From contig RPFO01000154.1 in assembly GCA_009746045.1 (NCBI GenBank), positions 1,983,253-2,010,752 on the forward strand: DNA of 27,500 nt, given 5' to 3'. The notes under the pieces were generated by a model. That model made no database searches. It saw nothing but the letters and a program-made list of their open reading frames with translations, and was not told the origin of the DNA. Position numbers and translations under genes: made by a program. This document shows positions 19,801 to 25,135 of this stretch, piece after piece. Position 1 is the stretch's first letter, and each line of letters opens with the position of its first letter. Origin of the DNA: Mesostigma viride. Its lineage: Eukaryota > Streptophyta > Mesostigmatophyceae > Mesostigmatales > Mesostigmataceae.

Positions 19801-22088
19801 TGGGCTTTGATAGCACACACATGGGCTCCCTGCCCAAGGGGAGCTTGTGGTTCACCTGTTGCTCTAGTAGAGTCCCCCACACACACCCCGCACTCCCCTC
19901 AAGTGGAAAACGTAAAAGAGCCCACTTCAAAGAATCTGCGGCCCCGCGTAATCTTTGTCTACCTCGCTAGAGAGAAACACCCCCCCCCCATCTCCTTGTC
20001 TAGGGTACCAACCCATCCAAGCTCTGTTGCGGCCCACCCTGCCCCTCCCCGCCCCTGCCATGAGCAGAAAACGGCCCGGTTCGCATCACTGCGCAACGTG
20101 TTCCACCCGAGTGGGGACGGCGCCAGCAGACACAACACAACCACGTGGTCCAAGCGCGCGATGCGCAACGTGGAGGGGTGGATGCTGGAGGTTGCGAAGA
20201 AGCAGGAGGTGAGTGAATCAGGGCAGCGTACTCTGCTTTTCATCATCCCCGCCTTGATGTTCTTGTAGTTATATCAGTACTACCATGATCTAGCAAGTAT
20301 GTAGTGTAAGGGTGGAGGCTGGGCGTTGCAGGGACGCAGGACATGAGTGGCAGCGACACGTGATACTGTGCTTGCTAATAATATGATAATATGCTTACTA
20401 ATAAAATGATAATAATATGCTACTGTTACAATATGCTTACTGTGTGTTTCAAATGCGTACTGCTTCGTTGTGTATACACTTTTGTTGTGGACATGGGCGG
20501 ATCAAGTGGGCGGCCAGCTTCGCGTGTGCATAGAGCGAGGCATTTGATTCGAGCTCACTCTAATAAAGAGTCTTCTTGTAATGTTAATTTATATAGTGAT
20601 GTGGGGCCACATCATCCTTTGAGCATCATCTGCACAGATGCGTTTTCGCTGTGTTGCATCAGCTAATCGTCCACTGACAACTCCACACCAAGCCCATTAA
20701 GCAGCCACGGGACAAAGACAAGTTGCTACTAGATGACAAGAAAATTACTACAGGCATACTCAGAATGCACACCTACCCACCCACCCACCCACCCACCCAC
20801 CCACCCACCCACCCACCCACCCACCCACCCACCCACCCACCCACCCACCCACCCACCCACCCACCCACCCACCCACCCACCCACCCACCCACCCACCCAC
20901 CCACCCACCCACCCGCCCGCCCGCCTGCCCCCGCCCGCCTGCCTGCCCGCCCGCCCGCCCACCCACCTACCCACCCACTCACCCACGCATCCCCCCACCC
21001 ACCCACCCCCGCCAACACACACATGCATTCACCCACCCTTGCATTCACCCACGCGCTCATCCTTATCTGGTCCGCCAATCTGTCTCTCACTGACCCTCTC
21101 TGGTGCGCACGGGCTCATATCCCATCCCTGAGTGTATATTGCCTTCTCCCCCCCCCGCGGCGTGCGCCTGCCGGTTGTCCTGTGCCGGGCGCCACCAGTT
21201 GCTGCTGACCCTCATCAGCCTGACGCGGCAATTCCAGGGAGAACGCGTTAACACCAAGGTGGGGGCATGTGTCCTGCACTTCTGCAATGTACTACTGCGG
21301 CGTCCTTAGACGTGTTACTGTGGAATTTTCAGCAGGGTGGCTTCTTTTTGTTCAGCACAGTGATAACGGATGGGTGCAAATCATATAAGATAAGCTCTAC
21401 TTATAATCAAGCCGTCCCTCTCCGCCGCACCGTCAGCCTGCAGCAGTTTCTTTTTCTCCCGATAGCCTGGCTGCCGCTTGGGGAGCTTTTTTCCTTTGAC
21501 CGCGCTCTACCACGTCTTTGCTGGATGCATGCGCACCGCATTAGGCACTGTCTTGGCATGTTTTCTTGATGCATGGTGTCGCAGAGCCATCAGTGAAGTG
21601 ATCCGATCGTCAGCTAGACAGGTCATGCTGCTCTGTCAGTCGTGCTTGTGCTTGCCTCCTTGAGATCTGATGAGAGCTTTGCACAGCAGGCACCGTACCT
21701 ATGCAGGCCTGAGGCTGTTGATGTCGCGACTTCCTTGCCTTCTGGCTTCCTTGCTGCGTTTGTGAAGTTCCCACCACGGTTGCGCTGTAACGGAAATGGC
21801 CATTATCATTAGTTTTAAGTATTTAGTAGTTGTAAGTATTTTCATAGTTGTTGTCTTTTTCATAGAATGCACTAATGCCATACAACTAATTAGCAGATGC
21901 TTAACTGTTTATGTGCTGTGGCCGGCCCGCAGGTGCGGGACCTCCGGCGGCGGTGCCTGGCGGTGGACAGTGTGCGTCGCGAGCTGGAGGAGATGGTGGT
22001 GGACATGACGGAGCTAGAGCAGGTCTTGTTCGCGATGAACTACGCCCCCTCGCTCGACTACTTGGACCACGTGACCCACAAGGGTTGA
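2728..22088 (+). CDS. Voltage-gated potassium channel (Kv-type, six TM), 12-exon model
   Basis: The product is a plasma-membrane-type K+ channel subunit expected to form tetramers and open on depolarisation. Joining 2728-4302, 5720-5814, 6919-7117, 8177-8336, 8994-9340, 11197-11453, 13293-13530, 18785-18872, 19147-19235, 20068-20208, 21199-21258 and 21933-22088 gives 1134 residues. All introns are GT-AG and every phase agrees. Residues 1-676 are mostly disordered and Ser/Pro/Gly-rich. S1 is about 704-725, S2 740-759, S3 773-786, S4 about 799-814 (five Arg and one Lys at every third position), S5 835-858, selectivity filter TTVGYGD 895-901, and S6 911-935. A charged, coiled-coil-prone tail follows. 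I see no T1 domain, and the S6 hinge reads PIA rather than the PVP of animal Kv1-4. Least certain are the start, exon 2, and the exact 5' edges of exons 4, 9, 10 and 11. Confidence 0.85.
4261..5097 (+). repeat. Exon 1 tail echo array (original plus four decayed copies)
   Basis: The 43-bp end of exon 1 (4261-4303, beginning ATGCAGCAGGCGGCCGATAA) recurs at 4387-4429 (about three mismatches), 4520-4560, 4933-4971 and 5057-5097 with increasing divergence. The DNA between copies is also related: each copy is followed by a TTTGTTTTCCTA-like then TTATTATTAC-like segment. The repeated unit is therefore exon tail plus donor plus intron start, about 125-133 bp. The third unit is swollen by the CTC tract. 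Confidence 0.85.
4624..4918. repeat. (CTC/TCC)n trinucleotide tract, about 295 bp
   Basis: Almost pure CTC repeat, interrupted only near 4694 and 4775, each interruption shifting the register by one base. It is a long pyrimidine/purine mirror repeat able to form triplex (H-) DNA, and it lies in the transcribed intron. Predicted poly-Ser, poly-Leu and poly-Pro readings are artefacts. Confidence 0.98.
5356..5526. repeat. CAC/CCG/CAA trinucleotide and hexanucleotide tract
   Basis: Compound repeat of CAC, CCG, a CCAACA hexamer (about five copies from 5395) and a CACCGA-type hexamer (about four copies), ending in (CCG)n and (CAC)n. It lies inside channel intron 1. Confidence 0.95.
5720..5814 (+). 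CDS. Channel exon 2
   Basis: A 95-bp open segment between an acceptor (TTTGAGCAG) and a donor (CAG|GTAGCT). It starts in phase 0, as exon 1 requires, and ends in phase 2, as exon 3 requires. It encodes QENGNRADYQLGEG followed by a basic, Thr/Ser-rich stretch ending LKFRN, and the split codon with exon 3 gives Ser. I found it by phase matching; composition is consistent with the disordered N-terminus. There is no homology support. Confidence 0.55.
5815..6918 (+). other. Channel intron 2
   Basis: GTAGCT to CCCCCAG. It contains a 36-bp tandem duplication (6007-6042 and 6043-6078, each with an internal CACAGGTGGG) and an 80-bp pyrimidine-rich repeat array before the acceptor. The rest is unremarkable. 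Confidence 0.6.
6580..6900 (+). repeat. About 80-bp pyrimidine-rich tandem repeats before exon 3
   Basis: A unit containing TACGTGCTTTCATCGCCC and CTTGACCGCCCCTCCCTCAC recurs with starts 79-82 bp apart (marker positions 6638, 6719, 6801 and about 6880). Older, more decayed copies seem to extend left to about 6440. Together the repeats make a very long polypyrimidine region directly upstream of the exon 3 acceptor. Confidence 0.9.
6919..7117 (+). CDS. Channel exon 3
   Basis: Encodes about 66 residues, starting SKWSDYSDSGESPDASPLSP and ending RARDVDDSTG. A basic patch with RRRPS and RRSSF resembles basophilic kinase sites in the cytoplasmic N-terminus (inference). The acceptor follows a strong C tract; the donor is GGG|GTGCGT. 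Entry is phase 2 and exit phase 0. The coding look ends sharply at the donor. Confidence 0.72.
7353..7380 (+). repeat. Dispersed GGCCTGCGCTGGTTGTCTCC motif
   Basis: This segment with following TTGAT also occurs at 22189-22215, 22935-22957 and 24553-24583, and in reverse at about 22730-22742 (ATCAAGGAGACA). It is a short, well-conserved piece of a dispersed repeat family whose full limits I cannot define here. Confidence 0.85.
7421..7574. repeat. 71-bp tandem duplication
   Basis: Two nearly identical copies (7421-7491 and 7492-7562), followed by the first bases of a third. Each contains the palindromes CACGTG and GCATGC. Confidence 0.93.
7859..8042. repeat. 28-bp CA-rich repeat and (CATG)n
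   Basis: Three copies of a 28-bp unit built from ACACACGCACATATACACAC and ATGCAT (marker positions 7893, 7921, 7949), then a short spacer and a (CATG) run at about 8011-8042. Confidence 0.93.
8177..8336 (+). CDS. Channel exon 4
   Basis: Encodes ATCNPSAATSLRDFVMAVDD and continues to FLAYMGKASTALGFAPPG. It starts in phase 0 after CACGCCCACCAG and ends in phase 1 at CCAG|GTGAGA, which joins exon 5 to read GFAPPG-DESAM. It lies just N-terminal to S1, where animal Kv channels carry T1, but shows no T1-like motif. Other AGs nearby (8195, 8205) would break phase. Confidence 0.68.
8355..8386 (+). repeat. Exon 4 tail echo
   Basis: The end of exon 4 with its donor (GGGTTCGCACCTCCAGGTGA) is echoed as a GGCTTTGCACCCCAGCCAGGTGAG-like segment about 40 bp downstream, donor GTGAGG retained. 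Use of the second donor would add 43 nt and break the frame. Confidence 0.65.
8430..8586. repeat. 38-bp minisatellite, four copies
   Basis: Units of 38 bp, themselves dimers of two related halves (CTTTGGATGAAGTTAAC and CTTTGGATCAAGTATGATAA). Starts are at 8430, 8472, 8509/8510 and 8547; the first unit has a 4-bp insertion. Confidence 0.95.
8994..9340 (+). CDS. Channel exon 5: S1-S3 of the voltage sensor
   Basis: Encodes model residues 677-792. S1 is FAYCLSIFLLSFILVSTIGI. S2 is LELIEVISVSVFTAELGLKL, with the acidic Glu of the Kv FTxE motif (about 754). S3 is PIIWIDFVAILPFYLE, with the conserved Asp (about 777); IIDFVAILP is a Kv hallmark. Enters in phase 1 after TTTCCAG and ends in phase 0 at CACAG|GTATGG. 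Confidence 0.93.
9374..9765 (+). repeat. Exon 5 tail echo array (up to six copies)
   Basis: Exon 5 ends with TGGATCGACTTTGTCG, a variable stretch and GGAGCGCATGTTCGCACAGGT. The copy at 9374-9452 keeps both blocks and the donor (CACAG|GTGCGC). Shorter copies of the GGAGCGCATG block follow at about 9527-9552, 9641-9662, 9672-9695, 9700-9729 and 9733-9765, several still ending CAGGT. They are preceded by CCCCTTACT in the last group. Confidence 0.88.
10891..11110 (+). repeat. Exon 6 head echoes upstream of its acceptor
   Basis: The exon 6 start (AGATCTCGGCGGGCAGCACG) has a partner at 11076-11109 (AAGATTTCGACAGGCAGCAC). A third, more distant one lies at about 10891-10924 (TTTCGACATCAGCAGGAAGC). 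The two nearest are each preceded by a C/T-rich tract, so acceptor plus exon head has been copied. Confidence 0.72.
11197..11453 (+). CDS. Channel exon 6: S4 and S5
   Basis: Encodes ISAGSTRTLRVVRLARIFRV and on through S5. S4 carries Arg at every third residue (five Arg, then Lys), the gating charges. The S4-S5 linker reads GGRCDKVLIVARVLWDSVD and S5 VLFMMALLLLIAVLIWSTLV. A charged turret follows (AERGKWDAARRAYVREGESE). Phase 0 entry, phase 2 exit at CCCAG|GTGAGA; the split codon with exon 7 is Ser. Confidence 0.94.
11597..12408 (+). repeat. Exon 6 tail echo array
   Basis: The exon 6 end (GGGGGAGAGCGAGCCCAGGT) recurs at 11597-11633 (GGGGAGAGCGAGTCCAGGTG, donor GTGAGC intact) and about 11824-11859 (GTGAAAGCGAGAGAGCCCAG then GTGAGA). 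It recurs more weakly at about 12162-12189, 12281-12310 and 12386-12408. Order of similarity falls with distance from the exon. Confidence 0.85.
11853..12051. repeat. 49-bp minisatellite, four copies
   Basis: A unit containing GATAGGCAGATAGCAACGGA and AATATAGGGACAC recurs with exact 49-bp spacing (markers 11891, 11940, 11989, 12038). The period is not a multiple of three. Membrane-like readings on the - strand are repeat artefacts. Confidence 0.96.
13293..13530 (+). CDS. Channel exon 7: pore loop and S6
   Basis: Encodes (S)PYQDIPETFWFTIVTLTTVGYGD, the K+ selectivity filter TVGYGD, then MAPKSIAGRIIAALAMSTAV and the S6 end VVLALPIAVIGGSFATQWAE. The PIA hinge replaces the PVP of animal Kv1-4. 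Phase 2 entry, phase 0 exit at ATCGAG|GTGCGC. Confidence 0.96.
13497..13970 (+). repeat. Exon 7 tail echo array with nested TAC expansion
   Basis: Three consecutive related units. Each has an exon tail (AAGTTCATCGAGGTGCG at 13519; AAAGTTCCTCGAGGCAAG at about 13627; AAATTTCCTGAGGTACG at about 13948), a CTG/CTA-rich stretch, a TTATCATCATGATTA-like block and a TTGGCACAT/TTGGCATGT block. The middle unit is enlarged by the TAC tract. Confidence 0.85.
13688..13877. repeat. (CTA/TAC)n trinucleotide tract, about 190 bp
   Basis: (CTG)4 followed by a nearly pure CTA run, interrupted by CTGCTA at about 13760 and by a short CAA run near 13792. Poly-Thr, poly-Leu and poly-Ser readings are artefacts. Confidence 0.97.
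14124..14536. repeat. 412-bp direct repeat, first copy (A)
   Basis: Essentially identical to 15546-15957, differing by one T in the terminal T tract (12 against 11). No TG...CA ends, no obvious tRNA primer-binding site after it and no polypurine tract before the second copy, so it is probably not an LTR. Confidence 0.96.
14828..14931. repeat. Decayed 63-bp tandem duplication
   Basis: CGTACCTGG(G/A)(G/A)ATGCTTGC followed by CGGGTTGGGCT occurs at about 14828 and again at about 14891. Confidence 0.8.
15420..15545. repeat. 126-bp direct repeat X, first copy
   Basis: Identical by eye to 15995-16120. The two copies bracket the second copy of the 412-bp block plus a CCCA-containing bridge (15958-15994). 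Confidence 0.95.
15546..15957. repeat. 412-bp direct repeat, second copy (B)
   Basis: Copy of 14124-14536 lying directly against X and followed by the bridge CCCACCCACCCACCC and about 20 further bases. Confidence 0.96.
15995..16120. repeat. 126-bp direct repeat X, second copy
   Basis: Copy of 15420-15545, running straight into block Y. Confidence 0.95.
16118..16444. repeat. Block Y, first copy
   Basis: Matches 17667-18013 apart from a roughly 20-bp deletion near 16325-16335 and one substitution near 16130. Internally it carries a decayed tandem pair ending GGCAGTCAGTAC / GATAGTCAGTAC. Confidence 0.95.
17486..17676. repeat. 191-bp direct repeat Z, first copy
   Basis: Identical by eye to 18041-18231. 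It overlaps the start of the second Y copy through the shared sequence GAAATGTATT. Confidence 0.95.
17667..18013. repeat. Block Y, second copy
   Basis: Copy of 16118-16444, followed by a CCCACCCACCCACCCAC bridge to the second Z copy. Confidence 0.95.
18041..18231. repeat. 191-bp direct repeat Z, second copy
   Basis: Copy of 17486-17676. The arrangement Z-Y-CCCA-Z mirrors X-B-CCCA-X about 2 kb to the left. Confidence 0.95.
18232..18714 (-). other. Unidentified open reading frame inside intron 7
   Basis: On the - strand a frame beginning at ATG 18714 stays open to 17863, through repeats Z and Y. A second frame over the same DNA reads more like a protein (for example KYQCTEGISQVYCMASAP, then LDHELNCFWHEGAPPSCLSQ). 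I recognise no family. It could be the remnant of a transposon or captured gene, or chance. Neither frame has obvious splice or start context. Confidence 0.2.
18785..18872 (+). CDS. Channel exon 8: C-terminal coiled coil, part 1
   Basis: Encodes LDQMLDEHRQVLEDLLRRLN followed by QVESEVDEL, a strong heptad-like helix placed after S6, where it could help subunit assembly (inference). Phase 0 entry after CTCTCCCAG, phase 1 exit at CTGA|GTACGT. Confidence 0.82.
18873..19146 (+). other. Channel intron 8 with GGGGCA repeat
   Basis: GTACGT to CACGCAG, 274 bp. Bases 18898-18944 are a (GGGGCA)n-type G-rich tract; GCTGATTTGG-like short repeats follow to about 19015. Confidence 0.7.
19147..19235 (+). 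CDS. Channel exon 9: coiled coil, part 2
   Basis: Encodes VRIRETLLMLQTGKHRSAML followed by SPRMRRGSR. With the split Ile codon it extends the exon 8 helix directly (VDELIVRIRETLLML). Phase 1 entry, phase 0 exit at CGC|GTGAGT. An alternative frame over the same bases is acidic but would break phase. Confidence 0.65.
19236..20067 (+). other. Channel intron 9
   Basis: GTGAGT to ATGAGCAG. It contains a G-rich low-complexity tract (19290-19350, with a long G run) and otherwise nothing recognisable. Confidence 0.6.
20068..20208 (+). CDS. Channel exon 10
   Basis: Encodes KTARFASLRNVFHPSGDGAS then RHNTTTWSKRAMRNVEGWML and EVAKKQE. Basic first half, helical second half. Phase 0 at both ends, donor GAG|GTGAGT. 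The 5' edge at 20068 is supported by phase and a C-rich tract, not by homology. Confidence 0.7.
20314..20353 (+). repeat. Exon 10 tail echo
   Basis: The exon 10 end (GGTTGCGAAGAAGCAGGAGG then TGAGTG) aligns with CGTTGCAGGGACGCAGGACA then TGAGTGG about 125 bp downstream; roughly three quarters of bases agree. The donor GT has become AT. Confidence 0.55.
20774..21012. repeat. CCCA/CCCG tetranucleotide array
   Basis: (CCCA)n to about 20912, then CCCG/CCTG variants, then CCCA variants. It is the complement in type of the GGGT/GGGC array at 1508-2085, and the CCCA bridges at 15958 and 18014 share its unit. Repetitive Pro-Thr-His readings are artefacts. Confidence 0.97.
21199..21258 (+). CDS. Channel exon 11
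   Basis: A 60-bp exon encoding LLLTLISLTRQFQGERVNTK between CACCAG and AAG|GTGGGG, phase 0 at both ends. Helical character continues into exon 12. Short, so supported mainly by frame, composition and context. Confidence 0.6.
21259..21932 (+). other. Channel intron 11
   Basis: GTGGGG to GGCCCGCAG. Unique sequence of mixed composition; nothing else recognised. Confidence 0.65.
21933..22088 (+). CDS. Channel exon 12: terminal exon with coiled coil and stop
   Basis: Encodes VRDLRRRCLAVDSVRRELEE followed by MVVDMTELEQVLFAMNYAPS and LDYLDHVTHKG, then TGA at 22086. The first half is a strongly charged heptad helix. The same AAGGG(T/A)TGA ending recurs in two downstream echoes, which supports this being the stop rather than another donor. 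Confidence 0.82.
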   Translation: MRDLRRRCLAVDSVRRELEEMVVDMTELEQVLFAMNYAPSLDYLDHVTHKG

Positions 22089-22119
22089 CCAGCTGTTACA
22101 CCACATGATTCCTATTTCA

Positions 22120-22270
22120 TTGACCGTGTGAACAACAAGGGATGAGCAGCAGCTACATGATTTTCCCGTCTGGATCTCCCAGGTTTAAGGCCTGCACTGG
22201 TTGTCTCCTTGATACATAGACCATGCACCTGTTAAGCCGCATGGGACACAAGGGATGAAAAGAACACGAG
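22120..22270 (+). repeat. Exon 12 tail echoes including the stop codon
   Basis: The gene end (ACGTGACCCACAAGGGTTGA then CCAGCTGTTACACCACATGATT) is echoed at 22120-22168 (CGTGTGAACAACAAGGGATG then AGCAGCAGCTACATGATT). A weaker copy lies at about 22236-22270 (GGGACACAAGGGATGA). The copies lie outside the coding region, presumably in the 3' UTR or flank. Confidence 0.82.
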
Positions 22271-22859
22271 CCACCAGGATGACCTCCGGTGCACAATAAT
22301 CGGAGGAAGAAGCTGTACTACCGTAGGCAGTATACCTTTACCTACACCTGTTATCTATTATTTATCAAGACGTAGTCTGTCACGACGTGCCGTTGATCAA
22401 AGATTCGTGACAAGACATGCCATCCTTAACGATTGATTGTGATTGGCAGTTAGTGACAGGGGACTCGGAGGTTTATGCTTGGGGAACTTGCCCCCATGAG
22501 CTTGCTCTTCCTCGTGCCCGAGCAGCGTGACAGCATAAGCTTAAACTGTACCTGTAAGCTAGACAGATACAATCAACTTTATGCCATTTTGCCAATGGTA
22601 GATCTAGCACATGTACCATACGCATGTACCCATGAAGCCCCTAGTGAAGCCTTGTTAGAGGACGTGTGTTAGGATCTAGCGAGTGTCCCAGTTCGTGCAT
22701 CGATCCTTCCTGGAAGGACATCATTATCAAGGAGACAGCATTATGACCATCCGGTTGTAACCGTGCCTGCTTGTCTGTAGTGTAATCCCCACCAGTGTTC
22801 ACTTAGCGGCCAGTGTGTTACATAGCCTCCCCACGGAGCTATGTACGTTCTCAATAAAC
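22271..22859. other. Intergenic, no gene seen
   Basis: Ordinary-complexity sequence. It holds one reversed copy of the dispersed GTCTCCTTGAT motif at 22730-22750. No exon, RNA gene or clear polyadenylation signal could be established; AATAAA occurs at 22853. Confidence 0.5.
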
Positions 22860-23408
22860 TTATTGCAGCGATTGCTCTCCCACCGGCCATTTACGAGGAA
22901 ACACCGTCATGCCCAGATTTGGCAAATACTAGCTACATGCTGGTTGTCTCCTTGATATGTGTGCGCAGGTGATTGCATACATAACAGAGCTGACCACCAT
23001 GCACACGTCGTATCAGCGACATGACCCATGCATGGCAAGGGGACATCGGCCTTACAAGTTTGTGAGGAAAGATGCAGGACATTAGCATTTGTGGCTTAAG
23101 GTATACTCCCGCCAACGAGTTCACCCCGGCCTAGCGCATGCTGCATGGCGAAAGAGCACACGTTGCCAAGTACGTGCCATGCTCAAGTGGACCCAACTGC
23201 GCACGCCACAGGCAGGCTGCGCTCCTCCTCAGATGCATGCAGTAGCTAGGTCGAGTACTTACTGTTGTGGGATAGACTACACATACAGGTACTATCCGAT
23301 ACGTTAATCGTATCCGATCGTTGCTGCTGTGACATGCCTCTGGCATAAAGGGAAAGGGGGGGTCTCTGCCCCTTTTCCGGCTCACATGCATTAAGTAACT
23401 AATTAATA

Positions 23409-23922
23409 TAGACACGTGACTGTGTCACGGGAGCATAAGTCCTCAGTGGGAGGGGAACATGGGATGGAATGGATGAGGTGAGGTCCTAGTTACAGGGTTG
23501 TGGGCACCACGGCCAGAATCGCTATGAATGCCATACGCTGCTGTGCATATACAGGGATTAAAAGCACTCCCGGCGGTGCTCAGTTTCTCCCCAACGGGCC
23601 GAGCATGTGTTTATTTTAAGGGCCACTTATGTAAGGGGTTGAGGGATCTGATCGTGATCATGTGCATTAATCCCGGGCAGCCTCCTGGTTTGTCTGTAAT
23701 ATGGAGGCAGATGGTGCGCAAGGATAGATGGCAAGTAGTGATGAAGGAGACCACCCCCCAGCCTGTGGGGGCTCCGCGTGTGACCAAGTATGGCATTCAT
23801 AGCGATTCGGGCCGCGGTGCCGACACCCCTGTAACTAGGACCTAGATAGCTTACACAATCCATTCCATCCCATGTTCCCCTCCCACTGAGGACTTTGCTC
23901 ACGTGACGCAGTCACGTGTCTA
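23409..23922. mobile_element. MITE-like element with long terminal inverted repeats
   Basis: The left arm 23409-23536 (TAGACACGTGACTG...) and right arm 23788-23922 (...CAGTCACGTGTCTA) are inverted copies about 130 bp long with clear but imperfect identity, including GTCCTCAGTGGGAGGGGAAC and GAATCGCTATGAATGCCATA. The ends carry internal palindromes (CACGTGAC-GCA-GTCACGTG on the right). The 514-bp element lies in AT-rich TTAA-containing sequence; the target-site duplication cannot be fixed because the flanks are themselves TTAATTAA repeats. The roughly 250-bp centre encodes no recognisable transposase, so the element would be non-autonomous. Confidence 0.85.
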
Positions 23923-23970
23923 TTAATTAATTAATTGATTAATTAATTAATTAATGTGCATTAATTAATT
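23923..23970. repeat. TTAA-rich simple repeat
   Basis: Runs of TTAATTAA flank the right end of the MITE-like element, consistent with an AT-rich insertion target. Confidence 0.9.
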
Positions 23971-24309
23971 GCCACCGGCCGCACATGCACATCACGTCGG
24001 TTGGCCCGGCCGCGCTAGTAAAGGACCTATGTTCAGTGAGAGTGTCCAGGCTTCCGCCCCATAGGTCAGAACAATAACCTTAAAAATCTATCCCCTTTCC
24101 GGCCAGCGCCATGCAGGTCCTTGGCGTGCCACAATCTGTCTAATTTACGCATGGCGGAACTCATGGGAAGCTGCATACTGCATTCATCGAAATTAGGACA
24201 TAAATTCCATGTACATGATCATGAATCGCTGTATTTGGCAGACAATGTCAGTGGTTTTCCATTTGCGGGTATTTCCTCGTAAATGGTGGGAGAGCGATCG
24301 CAGCAATGG

Positions 24310-25135
24310 TGCTAGCTCACCACTAGACACTCCCGGCCAGTTAGGCTCGAAACACACGCCCTGATCAAGCAATTAAGCTGTTTCCGGCCCCACCGTCTAG
24401 GTCATCTAGTCGCTCTCACGTAAGCCAGCCATAATTTCAATGCACAAGGCTACACATTTCCATCTCCATTCATGTTCATTATCCTGAACGACTCGAAAAC
24501 GCAGACAAGATAACGGCAGGCTCGAGCTACCATGGTCCGGATTCTCCCGATTTCTGGCCTGCGCTGGTTGTCTCCTTGACAATGCCCCCGCCATGTCACC
24601 GGCCCACGCACATTTCAGCATGCATCAGTACGTACACACCCACAGTTATAATATGCCAGGTACTCTCATCGTGAGCTAGTAGTTTCGATTGCGCCAACTG
24701 TGGCTGGCTTGCATGCCACTGGGCATGATTGAGGGAAGACGGGCATCTCTGCCCCCTCCCCAGTGTACGTGCAACACACAGGTCAACGCAAAGCTCTTGA
24801 CCTCTGTATGATTGTGCTGGCCATGACGATCCCCAACGGGATCGCCTGTTTAATTAATCAAATAAATATATAGTTGATTAATAACTAACTAATCGTTAAA
24901 TATGCCGCATGCAAAATATGCATGCAATTGCCACGTACGTTGTTAAGTTGTATTGGCTATATAGGGACTGATTGTTCTTTGACTGTTCTTGTCTTGGGTA
25001 ACTATCATGTATGTGTTACCTGTTAGCTAGACAGGCAACGGAATTCAAGCTTGAATTTCCGTAACTTGTCATTTTCAATAATATGTACACTACTAGCATA
25101 CAGTGCCGAGTTCAAAACTTTGATTCCATCGTCGA
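24310..25135. other. Intergenic between convergent genes
   Basis: No gene seen. It includes a dispersed-motif copy at 24553-24583. A stretch near 24718-24765 (GGGCATCTCTGCCCCCTCCC) resembles 23335-23380 (GGTCTCTGCCCCTTTTCC), so more repeat-family fragments are present. The right part should contain the 3' UTR of the - strand gene. Confidence 0.5.

Larger units (their letters stand above)
20209..21198 (+). other. Channel intron 10
   Basis: GTGAGT to GCGCCACCAG. It contains one echo of the exon 10 tail and a long CCCA array. Confidence 0.65.
22860..24309. mobile_element. Possible larger inverted-repeat unit enclosing the MITE-like element
   Basis: 22860-22905 (CAGCGATTGCTCTCCCACCG and on through TTTACGAGGAAACACC) is an imperfect inverted copy of 24268-24309. 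Weaker inverted similarity continues inward (TTTGGCAAATACTAGC near 22918 against CGCTGTATTTGGCA near 24227). Either these are the ends of an older element of about 1.45 kb with the younger one nested inside, or two copies of one dispersed repeat in opposite orientation. Confidence 0.4.

Noticed and set aside
20723-21208. Pro-Thr-His repeat protein or its Gly-Trp-Val mirror
   Set aside because: Product of the CCCA array in intron 10.
23528-23845. 105-residue open frame inside the MITE-like element
   Set aside because: Begins and ends within the inverted arms, has no recognisable transposase motif and a composition like non-coding DNA.
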